Source: Allobogoriella deserti (GTDB taxonomy: Bacteria > Actinomycetota > Actinomycetes > Actinomycetales > Actinomycetaceae). From it: a stretch of DNA of 64,000 bases. The translations under genes and the position numbers were made by a program. Positions 9,996 through 17,929 of the stretch are shown here, in pieces; within the stretch, counting starts at the first letter, position 1, and every line of letters starts with the position of its first letter. The notes under the pieces are model-generated. The model searched no databases, was not told the origin of the DNA, and saw nothing but the letters and a program-made list of their open reading frames with translations. Where the stretch lies: assembly GCF_042680605.1 (NCBI RefSeq), contig NZ_JBHUEE010000001.1:496001-560000 (forward strand). The letters run 5' to 3'.

Positions 9996-11510
9996 GTGAG
10001 TAGCGAGCCGACCACGCCACCGCCGCCCGCGACCGACCCTCGGCCCGTGGCCTCCGACGAGGTGCGGGCGGAACACTCCGCGCACGCCTCGCCGGTGCGG
10101 GTCGGTTCTCGCGTCGTCATCATCGGCGGAGGGCCGGGGGGTTACGAGGCCGCGCTGGTCGCCCGCCAACTCGGCGCCGAGGTCCACGTGGTCGAACGGC
10201 AGGGGATGGGCGGCTCGGCCGTCCTGACCGACGTCGTCCCCTCCAAGACGCTCATCGCCACCGCCGAGTGGCTCACGGTGACCGAGCAGGCGCCCGAGCT
10301 CGGCATCGAGTCCGCCGGCGCGGACGGCGAAGCGGGCGCCCTGCACGCGGACATGGCGGTCGTCGACAAACGCGTCGTCGAGCTCGCCCGCTCCCAGTCC
10401 GCGGACATCCGCACCAGGCTCGAGCGCGAAGGCATCGCGATCACCGCGGGCACCGGTCGGCTCGACCCTGAGCTCTCGGCGGCCGGTACCCGTCTGGTGC
10501 ACGTGACCACCGCCAGCGGCGGAGAGAGCGCGATCGAGGCGGACATCATCCTCATCGCCACCGGTGCCACCCCGAGGATCCTGCCGACGGCGCAGCCGGA
10601 CGGCGAGCGGATCCTCACCTGGGCCCAGATGTACAACCTCACGGACATTCCCGAGCACCTGGTCGTGGTCGGCTCCGGCGTCACCGGTGCGGAGTTCGCC
10701 GGTGCGTACAACGCGCTCGGTGCGGAGGTCACCCTGGTCTCCTCCCGGGACCGGGTGCTGCCGGGGGAGGACGAGGACGCCGCCGAGCTCATCGAGGGGG
10801 TCTTCCGGCGTCGCGGCATGACGGTGCTCTCCCGTTCCCGGGCCGCGGCCGTGCGGCGTGCCGGGGACGGCGTCGAGGTCGAGCTGACCGACGGAAGGGT
10901 CGTCGAGGGATCGCACTGCCTGGTCGCCGTCGGCGGCGTTCCGTCGACCGCGGACATGGGCTTGGAGGAGGCCGGCGTCTCGCTGACCGATGCCGGCCAC
11001 GTCGTCGTCGACCGGGTCTCGAGGACCTCGGGGTACCGGATCTACGCGGCCGGCGACTGCACCGGGGTCCTGCCGCTCGCGTCCGTGGCGGCGATGCAGG
11101 GCCGGATCGCCATGTGGCACGCACTCGGCGACGCCGTCGCCCCGCTCGACCTCTCAGTCGTGGCGGCGAACATCTTCACCGCTCCGGAGATCGCCACCAT
11201 CGGGGTCAGTCAGCGCCAGATCGCCGCCGGTGAGGTCGACGGCGCCGTCACTCACCTACCGATCGCCCGAAACGCGCGCGCCAAGATGCTCGGCATCACC
11301 GAGGGGTTCGTCAAGCTCTTCTCCGACCGCGCCACCGGCGTGGTGATCGGCGGCGTCATCGTCGCCCCGCGGGCCAGCGAGCTCATCTACCCGATCACCA
11401 TCGCCGTGGCGCAGCGACTCACGGTGGACCAGGTGGCCAACGTCTTCACGATCTACCCGTCGCTGACCGGTTCGATCTCCGAGGCGGCCCGGGTCCTGCA
11501 CCACGCGTGA
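9996..11510 (+). CDS. lpdA: LpdA-like NAD(P)H quinone oxidoreductase (flavoprotein disulfide reductase family without redox cysteines)
   Basis: FAD/NAD(P)-binding protein of 504 residues. An unstructured N-terminus of about 38 residues precedes the FAD motif VVIIGGGPGGYEAAL; a second Rossmann motif is VVVGSGVTGAEFA; the C-terminal dimerisation domain is complete. Where lipoamide dehydrogenases have GGTCLNxGCIPSK, this has GGSAVLTDVVPSK: both redox cysteines are replaced (Ala and Val). It therefore cannot be a lipoamide dehydrogenase; the closest known type is mycobacterial LpdA (Rv3303c), described as a quinone reductase. Start chosen at GTG 9996 because of the leaderless promoter. Confidence 0.88.
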   Translation: MSSEPTTPPPPATDPRPVASDEVRAEHSAHASPVRVGSRVVIIGGGPGGYEAALVARQLGAEVHVVERQGMGGSAVLTDVVPSKTLIATAEWLTVTEQAPELGIESAGADGEAGALHADMAVVDKRVVELARSQSADIRTRLEREGIAITAGTGRLDPELSAAGTRLVHVTTASGGESAIEADIILIATGATPRILPTAQPDGERILTWAQMYNLTDIPEHLVVVGSGVTGAEFAGAYNALGAEVTLVSSRDRVLPGEDEDAAELIEGVFRRRGMTVLSRSRAAAVRRAGDGVEVELTDGRVVEGSHCLVAVGGVPSTADMGLEEAGVSLTDAGHVVVDRVSRTSGYRIYAAGDCTGVLPLASVAAMQGRIAMWHALGDAVAPLDLSVVAANIFTAPEIATIGVSQRQIAAGEVDGAVTHLPIARNARAKMLGITEGFVKLFSDRATGVVIGGVIVAPRASELIYPITIAVAQRLTVDQVANVFTIYPSLTGSISEAARVLHHA

Positions 11511-11519
11511 CCACTCATC

Positions 11520-11572
11520 CGCCGAGATCGTCGTCTCGGTCGTGGGACGCACCCGAGATGACGATCTCGGCG
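11520..11572. terminator. Long near-perfect inverted repeat after lpdA
   Basis: Arms 11520-11540 and 11551-11572 pair over about 20 bp with one mismatch and one bulge; the loop is about 10 bases. Each arm is itself a short palindrome (CCGAGAT..ATCTCGG on the right). Most likely the lpdA terminator, but the nested symmetry could also be a protein-binding or dispersed repeat site. Confidence 0.6.
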
Positions 11573-11608
11573 TGAGGGGACACGCGTCCGTGAGCTGACC
11601 CGGCGAGT

Positions 11609-11614
11609 TAGAGT
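11609..11614 (+). promoter_or_regulatory. -10 element, leaderless start of dapE
   Basis: TAGAGT 7 bases before the GTG at 11622. Confidence 0.6.
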
Positions 11615-11621
11615 CGAGGCC

Positions 11622-12713
11622 GTGCCTCCCGCGCTGCCCGACCTGACCGGTGACGTCGTCGACCTCACCGCCGCGATCTGCGACATCCCTTCCGTCTCCG
11701 ACGACGAACGCGCCCTGGCGGACGCCGTGGAGGCCTCTCTACGGCCGGTCGGCCACCTCGAGGTGCTGCGCGACGGCGACGCGCTCGTCGCCCGCACGGA
11801 CCTCGGCCGGCCGCGGCGGGTGATCATCGCCGGCCACATCGACACCGTGCCGGTCGCCGGCAACCTGCCGACCTGGCGGGCGAGTGCCGAGGACGGCACG
11901 GACGAACTGTGGGGACGAGGGACCGTCGACATGAAGGGCGGGGTCGCCGTCGCGCTGCACCTGGCCGCCCGGCTTGCCGCACCCCGGTGGGACGTCACCT
12001 GGGTCTTCTACGACCATGAAGAGGTCGCCGCCGAGGCCAACGGGCTCGGCAGGTTGGCGCGCCACCACCCGGATTGGCTCGCCGGCGACCTCGCCCTGCT
12101 CGGCGAGCCCACCGGCGGCGGCATCGAGGGCGGGTGCAACGGAACGTTGCGCGCGGACGTCGTCGCGACCGGTCGCACCGCCCACTCGGCCCGGGCCTGG
12201 CGCGGCGTCAACGCGGTGCACGCGGCCGGGGAGATCCTCGACAGGCTGCGCAGCTACCGGCCACGCGAGGTCGAGGTGGACGGGCTGAGCTACCGGGAGG
12301 GCATGAACGCGGTCCGCATCACAGGCGGGATCGCCTCGAACATGATCCCGGACCGCTGCGTCGTCACCGTCAACTACCGTTTCGCGCCCTCGCTCAGCCC
12401 GTCCGACGCCGAGGCGCACGTGCGCGAGCTGTTCGACGGGTTCGAGGTCGAGGTCACCGACCTCGCCGGCGGGGCGCGCCCCGGCCTGGAGGACCCGCTC
12501 GCCGCGGAGTTCGTCGCGGCCGTGACCGCCGAGACCGGCGCCGAGCCCGTGGCGAAGCAGGGCTGGACCGACGTGGCCCGCTTCGCCGAGCTCGGCGTGC
12601 CGGCCGTCAACTTCGGCCCGGGCGACCCGTTGCTCGCCCACGCCGACGACGAGCGCTGCCCGGTGCGCCAGATCCGCAGTTGCGCCGCCGCGCTGGAGGC
12701 GTGGCTGACCTGA
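11622..12713 (+). CDS. dapE: Succinyl-diaminopimelate desuccinylase
   Basis: M20-family zinc hydrolase (363 residues) releasing LL-diaminopimelate for lysine and peptidoglycan synthesis. Metal and catalytic motifs are IIAGHIDTVP, WGRGTVDMKGG and YDHEEVAAEANG (tandem Glu). The lid-dimerisation domain sits at about residues 180-290 and contains GRTAHSARAW with its His. The sequence is of the actinobacterial DapE subtype. It starts at GTG with a TAGAGT -10 seven bases before, so the message has no leader. Other M20 amidases remain possible but fit less well. Confidence 0.92.
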   Translation: MPPALPDLTGDVVDLTAAICDIPSVSDDERALADAVEASLRPVGHLEVLRDGDALVARTDLGRPRRVIIAGHIDTVPVAGNLPTWRASAEDGTDELWGRGTVDMKGGVAVALHLAARLAAPRWDVTWVFYDHEEVAAEANGLGRLARHHPDWLAGDLALLGEPTGGGIEGGCNGTLRADVVATGRTAHSARAWRGVNAVHAAGEILDRLRSYRPREVEVDGLSYREGMNAVRITGGIASNMIPDRCVVTVNYRFAPSLSPSDAEAHVRELFDGFEVEVTDLAGGARPGLEDPLAAEFVAAVTAETGAEPVAKQGWTDVARFAELGVPAVNFGPGDPLLAHADDERCPVRQIRSCAAALEAWLT

Positions 12714-12797
12714 GTCGGTGGCAGGCCGCGCCGGTCGGCGGACCGCGCAGCGCCGCCTCGCCGGGCGCGCTCACCCGCGAAGGCAGCGTCCGCAGGC

Positions 12798-12803
12798 GAG
12801 AAT
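12798..12803 (+). promoter_or_regulatory. -10-like element before the LOG-family gene
   Basis: GAGAAT 6 bases before the ATG at 12810; first base deviates from TANNNT. Confidence 0.4.
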
Positions 12804-12809
12804 GGCCCC

Positions 12810-13628
12810 ATGACACGAGAGGTGCGCTCCGACCGCGACGGCGACGATCGCGGCTACCGCAAGGGCCCGGTGCTGCTGCGCCGCGGCAAGATCCCCCGGG
12901 AGACCACGGACGCCCGGCTGCTGGCTCCCGAGCAGGATTTCGAGTGGCTGCACCAGGACCCGTGGCGGGTGATGCGCATCCAGGCGGAGTTCGTCGAGGG
13001 CTTCGGCGCCCTGGCGGACCTCGGCCCGGCCATCGCCGTCTTCGGTTCCGCGCGCATCCAGCCCGACGACGCCGAGTACGCCCTCGCCGAGGACGTCGGC
13101 CGCCGACTCGTCGAGGCGGGCTACGCCGTGGTGACCGGCGGGGGCCCAGGGGTGATGGAGGCCGCCAACAAGGGAGCCGTCGAGGCCGACGGCGTCTCCG
13201 TCGGACTGGGGATCGAGCTCCCCTTCGAACAGGGCATGAACGAGTGGGTCGATCTCGGCGTCAACTTCCGCTACTTCTTCGCTCGCAAGACGATGTTCCT
13301 CAAGTACTCCCAGGGGTTCGTCGTGCTACCCGGCGGCTTCGGGACCATGGACGAGTTGTTCGAGGCGCTCACCCTGGTGCAGACCCAGAAGGTCTCCTCC
13401 TTCCCGATCGTGCTCCTCGGCAGCGACTACTGGGGCGGGCTTATCGAGTGGCTGCAGACGTCGATGCTCGACCGCGGCACGATCTCCGAGCACGACCTCG
13501 ACCTGCTGCCTGTGGTGGACACCGCGGAGGAGGCCGTGGACGCCGTGTTGCAGGGGATGGCGCAGCTCGTCCGCGAGGCGGAGGCGCAGGCCGCGGCGGC
13601 GGAGGACGCGGGCGGCGCACCCGAGTGA
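12810..13628 (+). CDS. LOG-family Rossmann protein (TIGR00730; putative nucleotide 5'-monophosphate phosphoribohydrolase)
   Basis: A 272-residue protein with AVFGSARI, the nucleotide-binding TGGGPGVMEAANKGA and PGGFGTMDELFE motifs of the LOG family, which splits ribose-5-phosphate from nucleoside monophosphates (cytokinin-activating in plants, general nucleotide function in bacteria). The N-terminal extension of about 55 residues and the acidic, Ala-rich tail (EAEAQAAAAED) are typical of actinobacterial members, commonly found next to dapE and DUF3117 as here. The physiological substrate is unknown. Confidence 0.88.
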   Translation: MTREVRSDRDGDDRGYRKGPVLLRRGKIPRETTDARLLAPEQDFEWLHQDPWRVMRIQAEFVEGFGALADLGPAIAVFGSARIQPDDAEYALAEDVGRRLVEAGYAVVTGGGPGVMEAANKGAVEADGVSVGLGIELPFEQGMNEWVDLGVNFRYFFARKTMFLKYSQGFVVLPGGFGTMDELFEALTLVQTQKVSSFPIVLLGSDYWGGLIEWLQTSMLDRGTISEHDLDLLPVVDTAEEAVDAVLQGMAQLVREAEAQAAAAEDAGGAPE

Positions 13629-13630
13629 CC

Positions 13631-13636
13631 TAGAAT
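13631..13636 (+). promoter_or_regulatory. -10 element for DUF3117
   Basis: TAGAAT three bases after the LOG stop codon. Expected transcript start is near 13643, giving a leader of about 80 bases that folds into two GC hairpins: CCCCGCC-GA-GGGGCGGG (around 13651-13667) and CCACCCCG..CGGGGTGG (around 13671-13690). Confidence 0.5.
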
Positions 13637-13721
13637 GGGTCCGGCGATCACCCCGCCGAGGGGCGGGTTCCACCCCGGGGACGGGGTGGTCGAGGATCCA
13701 TGGAGAAGAGGGGTACACCAG

Positions 13722-13889
13722 ATGGCCGCGATGAAGCCGAGGACCGGAGACGGGCCGCTCGAGGTGACCAAGGAGGGACGCGGCATCGTCATGCGCGTCC
13801 CGCTCGAGGGTGGCGGCCGCCTGGTCGTCGAGCTGAACCCGACGGAGGCCGGTGAGCTGAGCGAGGCCCTCAGCGCCGTCGCGGGCTGA
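13722..13889 (+). CDS. DUF3117 small protein
   Basis: A 55-residue protein matching the actinobacterial DUF3117 family: MAAMKPRTGDGPLEVTKEGR followed by IVMRVPLEGGGRLVVELNP. Function is unknown; the family is short, soluble and almost universal in actinobacteria, commonly downstream of a LOG-family gene. An AGAAGAGGGG segment upstream serves as ribosome site. It probably has its own promoter directly after the preceding stop, and its structured leader suggests post-transcriptional control. Confidence 0.93.
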   Translation: MAAMKPRTGDGPLEVTKEGRGIVMRVPLEGGGRLVVELNPTEAGELSEALSAVAG

Positions 13890-13959
13890 CCCTGTTCTTC
13901 CCGATGGCCGGTCGGCGTTCGCGCGGACCGGCCATCGCCGTCGCCATGTGGAGCCGCCC

Positions 13960-15537
13960 GTGAGTGAGATCCTGCCGCGGATCGCGTTGCCCGAGGTCAC
14001 CCTCACCGACGCACCCCTCGAGCCGGCAGCGTCCGGCGACGTCGGCGCGATCGCGATCCCGGTCCACCCCGCGCCGGACGCCGGCGCACCGAGGCTGGGC
14101 GGCGCCGGCGAGCGGATCGCCGACCGGTACGGCGTCGACCTGCTCGCCGAAGCGAGTGCTCGCGCGGACGCCGACGGAGTGGCCGGGACCAGCGGCTGGA
14201 CCCGTACCGTCCGCCTGCCGCGGGCGCTGGCGGGGCACCCACCACTGCCGTACGAGGACCTGCCCGCGGTGGTGGTCCTCCTCGGCTGGGGCGACGGGAG
14301 TCCGTCCGCGGCCCGGCGGGCCGGACTCTGCCTCGGGCGGGCCGGCGCCGGCCTCGGGCGCCTGGCACTCACCCTCGGCGACGCGCTCGACGCCGAGATC
14401 CTGCGCGCGCTCGTCGAGGGATTCCTCCTCGCCGCATACCGCATGCCCCGGACCGGTCACAGCGCCGTCCCGGGCGCCGAACCGGCTCGCATGCTCAGCC
14501 TGCACGGCCACGTCGCCGGCGGCGCGGACGCGCTCGCAGCCGCCCGCACCGCGGCCCGTGCCACCTGGCTGACCCGGCTGCTGGCCGCCACGCCGTCGAG
14601 CACCAAGAACCCGGAGTGGATGGCGCGCCAGGCGACCGCTCTGGTCTCCGACGCCCCGATGACTGGAGGTCGTCTCGCCGTCGAGGTCCACGACGAGGAC
14701 TGGCTCGACCGGCAGGGGATGGAGGCCATGCTCGCTGTGGGCGGCGGCTCGGCGACTCCGCCGCGGCTGGTGGTGGTCACCTGGACACCCGACCGACCGC
14801 TGCGGTCCGTGGCCCTGGTCGGCAAGGGCATCACGTACGACACCGGCGGGCTGTCCCTCAAGCCGCGCGAGGCGATGATCCCCATGAAGACGGACATGGC
14901 GGGCTCCGCCACCGTCCTGTCCGCCGTGCTCGCCGCCGCGGACGCAGGTCTGCCCGTCCGCGTCAGCGCCGTCCTGCCCCTCGCCGAGAACGCACTGAGC
15001 GGATCCGCCTACCGCCCGGGCGACGTGGTGCGCACCTTCGACGGCACCACCGTCGAGATCTCCAACACCGACGCCGAAGGCCGCATGGTCCTCGCCGACG
15101 CCATCGGTTGGGTGGTCGATACCCTGCAGGTGGACGACGTGGTCGACGTCGCCACCCTGACCGGCGCGGCCACGCTGGGTCTTGGCCGCCACCACGCCGC
15201 GTTGTACGCGGACTCCGACGACCTCGCCGCCGCCCTGATCCGGGCCGGCCAGGACGCGGGCGAACCGGCCTGGCGCATGCCGCTGGTCGAGGACTACCGC
15301 TCGGCGCTGGCCTCCGACGTCGCCGACATCGGCCACGCGGTCAAGGACCCGAAGGTCGGGGGAGGGTCGATCACCGCCGCCCTCTTCCTCCAACGGTTCA
15401 CGCGGCAGGTCCGTTGGGCGCACCTGGACATCGCCGGGGTCGGCCGGGCCGGCAAGGCCGACGGTGAGCTGCCTGCGCAGGCCCCCACCGGATTCGGCGC
15501 CCGGCTTCTGGTGCGCTGGCTCGAGAGTCTGGCCTGA
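13960..15537 (+). CDS. pepA: Leucyl aminopeptidase (M17)
   Basis: Cytosolic dizinc aminopeptidase, 525 residues from GTG 13960. The catalytic domain has GKGITYDTGG near residue 288 (metal Lys and Asp), MKTDMAGSA, and the family signature NTDAEGRMVLAD at about 369-380 (metal Asp and Glu, catalytic Arg). The N-terminal domain is divergent, as usual. Start 13960 has GGAG 6 bases upstream; GTG 13948 is an in-frame alternative adding four residues. It is convergent with the O-methyltransferase gene. Confidence 0.93.
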   Translation: MSEILPRIALPEVTLTDAPLEPAASGDVGAIAIPVHPAPDAGAPRLGGAGERIADRYGVDLLAEASARADADGVAGTSGWTRTVRLPRALAGHPPLPYEDLPAVVVLLGWGDGSPSAARRAGLCLGRAGAGLGRLALTLGDALDAEILRALVEGFLLAAYRMPRTGHSAVPGAEPARMLSLHGHVAGGADALAAARTAARATWLTRLLAATPSSTKNPEWMARQATALVSDAPMTGGRLAVEVHDEDWLDRQGMEAMLAVGGGSATPPRLVVVTWTPDRPLRSVALVGKGITYDTGGLSLKPREAMIPMKTDMAGSATVLSAVLAAADAGLPVRVSAVLPLAENALSGSAYRPGDVVRTFDGTTVEISNTDAEGRMVLADAIGWVVDTLQVDDVVDVATLTGAATLGLGRHHAALYADSDDLAAALIRAGQDAGEPAWRMPLVEDYRSALASDVADIGHAVKDPKVGGGSITAALFLQRFTRQVRWAHLDIAGVGRAGKADGELPAQAPTGFGARLLVRWLESLA

Positions 15538-15550
15538 GCCGAGCCGAGGA

Positions 15551-15574
15551 GCGAGCCGCGTCTGCGGTTCTCGC
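15551..15574. terminator. Hairpin between convergent genes
   Basis: GCGAGCCGC pairs with GCGGTTCTCGC (two-base bulge): 9 bp around a 4-base loop, placed between the aminopeptidase and O-methyltransferase stop codons. Confidence 0.5.
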
Positions 15575-15580
15575 GAGGCC

Positions 15581-16213
15581 TCAGCGGCGCACCGCGAGCA
15601 GCACACCCTCCCCGCTGGGGAGCAGCGCGCTCGTCAGCCGCTCGTCCTCACGGATCTGCTTGCCCAGCTCGCGCACGGCAACGGTGTCCTCGTCCCGGCG
15701 TGCCGGATCGGCGACCCGGTCGTGCCACAGGGCCGCATGCACCGCGAGCACACCGCCGGACCGCAGCAGCCGCACTGCCTGATCGACCTCCTCGGCCAGT
15801 TCGGCGGGATCGGAGTCGACGAGCACCAGGTCGTAGGCCCCGTCGGCCAGGCGGGGCAGCACGTCGACCGCGCGTCCGCCGATCAACCGCGTGCGGGCCG
15901 GCTTCAGCCCCGCCTCGGCGAACGACTCGCGCGCCGCCCGCTGATGCTCGGGCTCGATGTCGATGGAGGTCAGCACGCCGTCGGTGGCCATGCCTGCCAG
16001 CAGCCACAGGCTCGCGACGCCGGTCCCGGTCCCCACCTCGGCCACGGCACGCGCCCGGGTTGCGGCCGTGACGACCCGCAGGAGCGAGCCCACGCCCGCG
16101 CTGACCGGGGTGACGCCGAGCTCCTCCGCCCGGCCACGCGCAGCGGCGACGGCCTCGTCCTCGGCGACGAACTCTTCGGTATAGGCCCAGGACTGGGCCT
16201 TGTCGGCACTGAT
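15581..16213 (-). CDS. SAM-dependent O-methyltransferase with apparent ATC start
   Basis: Class I methyltransferase of 210 residues, family 3 (caffeoyl-CoA O-methyltransferase-like): the SAM motif VAEVGTGTGVASLWLL, the acidic SIDIEP and YDLVLVDSDP. It is divergent from sigE exactly as Rv1220c is from sigE in M. tuberculosis; the substrate is unknown. The conserved N-terminus begins ISADKAQSWAY. No ATG, GTG or TTG lies at the right place, but ATC at 16213-16211 is preceded by GGGAGG at 6-base spacing. I therefore take ATC as the start. An upstream ATG in the same frame would add more than 60 residues and run through the SigE leader. Confidence 0.82.
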   Translation of the reverse strand: MSADKAQSWAYTEEFVAEDEAVAAARGRAEELGVTPVSAGVGSLLRVVTAATRARAVAEVGTGTGVASLWLLAGMATDGVLTSIDIEPEHQRAARESFAEAGLKPARTRLIGGRAVDVLPRLADGAYDLVLVDSDPAELAEEVDQAVRLLRSGGVLAVHAALWHDRVADPARRDEDTVAVRELGKQIREDERLTSALLPSGEGVLLAVRR

Positions 16214-16361
16214 GGTGGACCTCCCGTGGGCGAAGGGCGCTAGTTCCGCGCCGCTGACCGGTGATGGTACCGGGGAGTTGTCCCCCAGGTTCTTCCCAGG
16301 TTGCTGCGTACCATGGTGGTGGATGACCCCGGCAGATTCGTCCGCGAGCAAGGACCGGCAC

Positions 16362-16985
16362 ATGAGCGACGCCGACGCAGGTGAGATGACCCCACGCCAC
16401 GACGGCGTGCCGGCTGACGTGCCCGCGGCGGAGCAGCCTGTGTGGTCGCCGCCGACCTGGGAGGAGATCGTCCGCGACCACACCCCACGGGTGTACCGGC
16501 TCGCGTACCGGCTGACCGGCAACACCGCCGATGCCGAGGATCTCACCCAGGAGACGTTCGTCCGGGTCTTCCGGTCCCTGCACAGCTACCAGCCCGGGAA
16601 CTTCGAGGGCTGGCTGCACCGCATCACCACCAATCTCTTCCTCGACCAGGCCCGGCGCCGGTCCCGGCTCCGGATGGACCCGCTCGGCGAGGCGGGTGAG
16701 CGTCTGCCGGCCGCCAGTGACTCGGGCGAGCCGGAGCGCGGGTTCGAACACGCCCACCTGGACCTCGACGTCCAGGCCGCTCTGGACTCCCTGCCGCCGA
16801 AGTACCGCGCGGCCGTCGTCCTGTGCGACATCGAGGGGTTGTCCTACGAGGAGATCGCGGCGACCCTAGGGGTGAAGATGGGGACGGTGCGCTCGCGGAT
16901 CCACCGGGCCCGGGCGATGCTTCGCGATCAGCTCGGGCACCGCCGGCCGGCGCGGGCGCCCGACGCGACGGCGGAGGTTGGATGA
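16362..16985 (+). CDS. sigE: ECF sigma factor SigE
   Basis: Extracytoplasmic-function RNA polymerase sigma factor, 207 residues. Region 2 contains YRLAYRLTGNTADAEDLTQ and region 4 ends with YEEIAATLGVKMGTVRSRIH as recognition helix. ATG 16362 is chosen because AAGGA lies 7 bases before it; ATG 16323 in frame would add 13 residues without a good ribosome site. The stop overlaps the anti-sigma start (ATGA). The gene order O-methyltransferase, sigE, anti-sigma, htrA, tatB is that of the mycobacterial SigE envelope-stress locus. Confidence 0.95.
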   Translation: MSDADAGEMTPRHDGVPADVPAAEQPVWSPPTWEEIVRDHTPRVYRLAYRLTGNTADAEDLTQETFVRVFRSLHSYQPGNFEGWLHRITTNLFLDQARRRSRLRMDPLGEAGERLPAASDSGEPERGFEHAHLDLDVQAALDSLPPKYRAAVVLCDIEGLSYEEIAATLGVKMGTVRSRIHRARAMLRDQLGHRRPARAPDATAEVG

Positions 16986-17905
16986 GTCATCTGCGTCACG
17001 AGATCAGTGGACTCGTCGACGGCCGGCTCGCGCCCGAGGAGGCCGAGGCTGCGCTCGAGCACGTCGTCTCGTGCGAGGAGTGCGCCGCGCTGCTCGCCGC
17101 CGAGCGGGACTTCCGGCGCCGGATGGCCGAGGCCACGGACGTCCGGCCGAGTGACGATCTCACCGCTCGTCTCGTGGGGCTGGGGGAGACCGAGGTGCCT
17201 CCCGCACCGACCGGGGCCCGCGCCGTCGTGGAGCGTGCGTGGGAACCGCTGAGCTATCGACCCGGGCGTCGCCGGCTGGCCGCCCGGGCTTCGTATGTCC
17301 TGGCCGGCACGTGTGGGGTGCTGGCGGTGCTGCTCACCCTGGGTGCGGTCTACGAGCGCACCGGCGACCCCGTCGCCATGCTCGAGGAGGCGAACGGCGA
17401 GTCGGAGACACCGCTGACGGTCGCGGCCACGGCCGAGGCCGTCGGTGACGACGCCGACGCCGACGGCACCGAGGCGGCGTTGAGTTGGCTCGACCAGCAG
17501 GGCTGGGTGGTGCCGGACCGGATGCCGGAGGGCGCCGACATCAACCTCGTCGGTTCCGCCGGCTCCGAGGGGGAGGAGGTCGTGGTGATCGAGGTGGTCC
17601 GCGACGGGCACACCGCCACCGTGGTCCAGCAGCGCGGTGTCCTCGACCTCGAGGCACTCCGCGGCCTGGACGAGTTCGAGCTCGGCGGCCACGAGATGCA
17701 CTCCTTGCCCGGGCAGGCCGGTACCGTCGTCCTGCAGTGTCACGACCGGGCAGTCCTGGTCACCAGTACCGACGACCCCGCTCTGGTCCGCTCGATCGCC
17801 GCGGCCATGCCGGCGACTGAGCCCGGGCCCGCGGTCGCCGACCGGATCGACCGAGGTTGGGACACCCTTGTGGAGTGGGCGGACGTTCTGATCGAATCCC
17901 GGTGA
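16982..17905 (+). CDS. rseA: Anti-sigma factor, zinc-binding (RseA-like)
   Basis: A 307-residue membrane anti-sigma factor. The N-terminal ZAS domain carries HVVSCEEC (His27, Cys31, Cys34) preceded by HLRHEISGLVDG, and should bind SigE in the cytoplasm. One transmembrane helix spans about residues 101-122 (ASYVLAGTCGVLAVLLTLGA). The remaining 180 residues are extracytoplasmic and resemble MucB/RseB-like sensory domains only loosely. This is longer than the mycobacterial RseA, which is about half the size and soluble. Translational coupling to sigE ensures balanced amounts. Confidence 0.9.
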   Translation: MSHLRHEISGLVDGRLAPEEAEAALEHVVSCEECAALLAAERDFRRRMAEATDVRPSDDLTARLVGLGETEVPPAPTGARAVVERAWEPLSYRPGRRRLAARASYVLAGTCGVLAVLLTLGAVYERTGDPVAMLEEANGESETPLTVAATAEAVGDDADADGTEAALSWLDQQGWVVPDRMPEGADINLVGSAGSEGEEVVVIEVVRDGHTATVVQQRGVLDLEALRGLDEFELGGHEMHSLPGQAGTVVLQCHDRAVLVTSTDDPALVRSIAAAMPATEPGPAVADRIDRGWDTLVEWADVLIESR

Positions 17906-17929
17906 CCTCCGGGGGGACGAGGAGTCCGC

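Noticed and set aside
16261..16320. SigE-type autoregulated promoter ahead of sigE
   Set aside because: A TACCAT and some TTG-like hexamers exist, but no pair with correct spacing and no convincing GGAAC...GTT pair was found.
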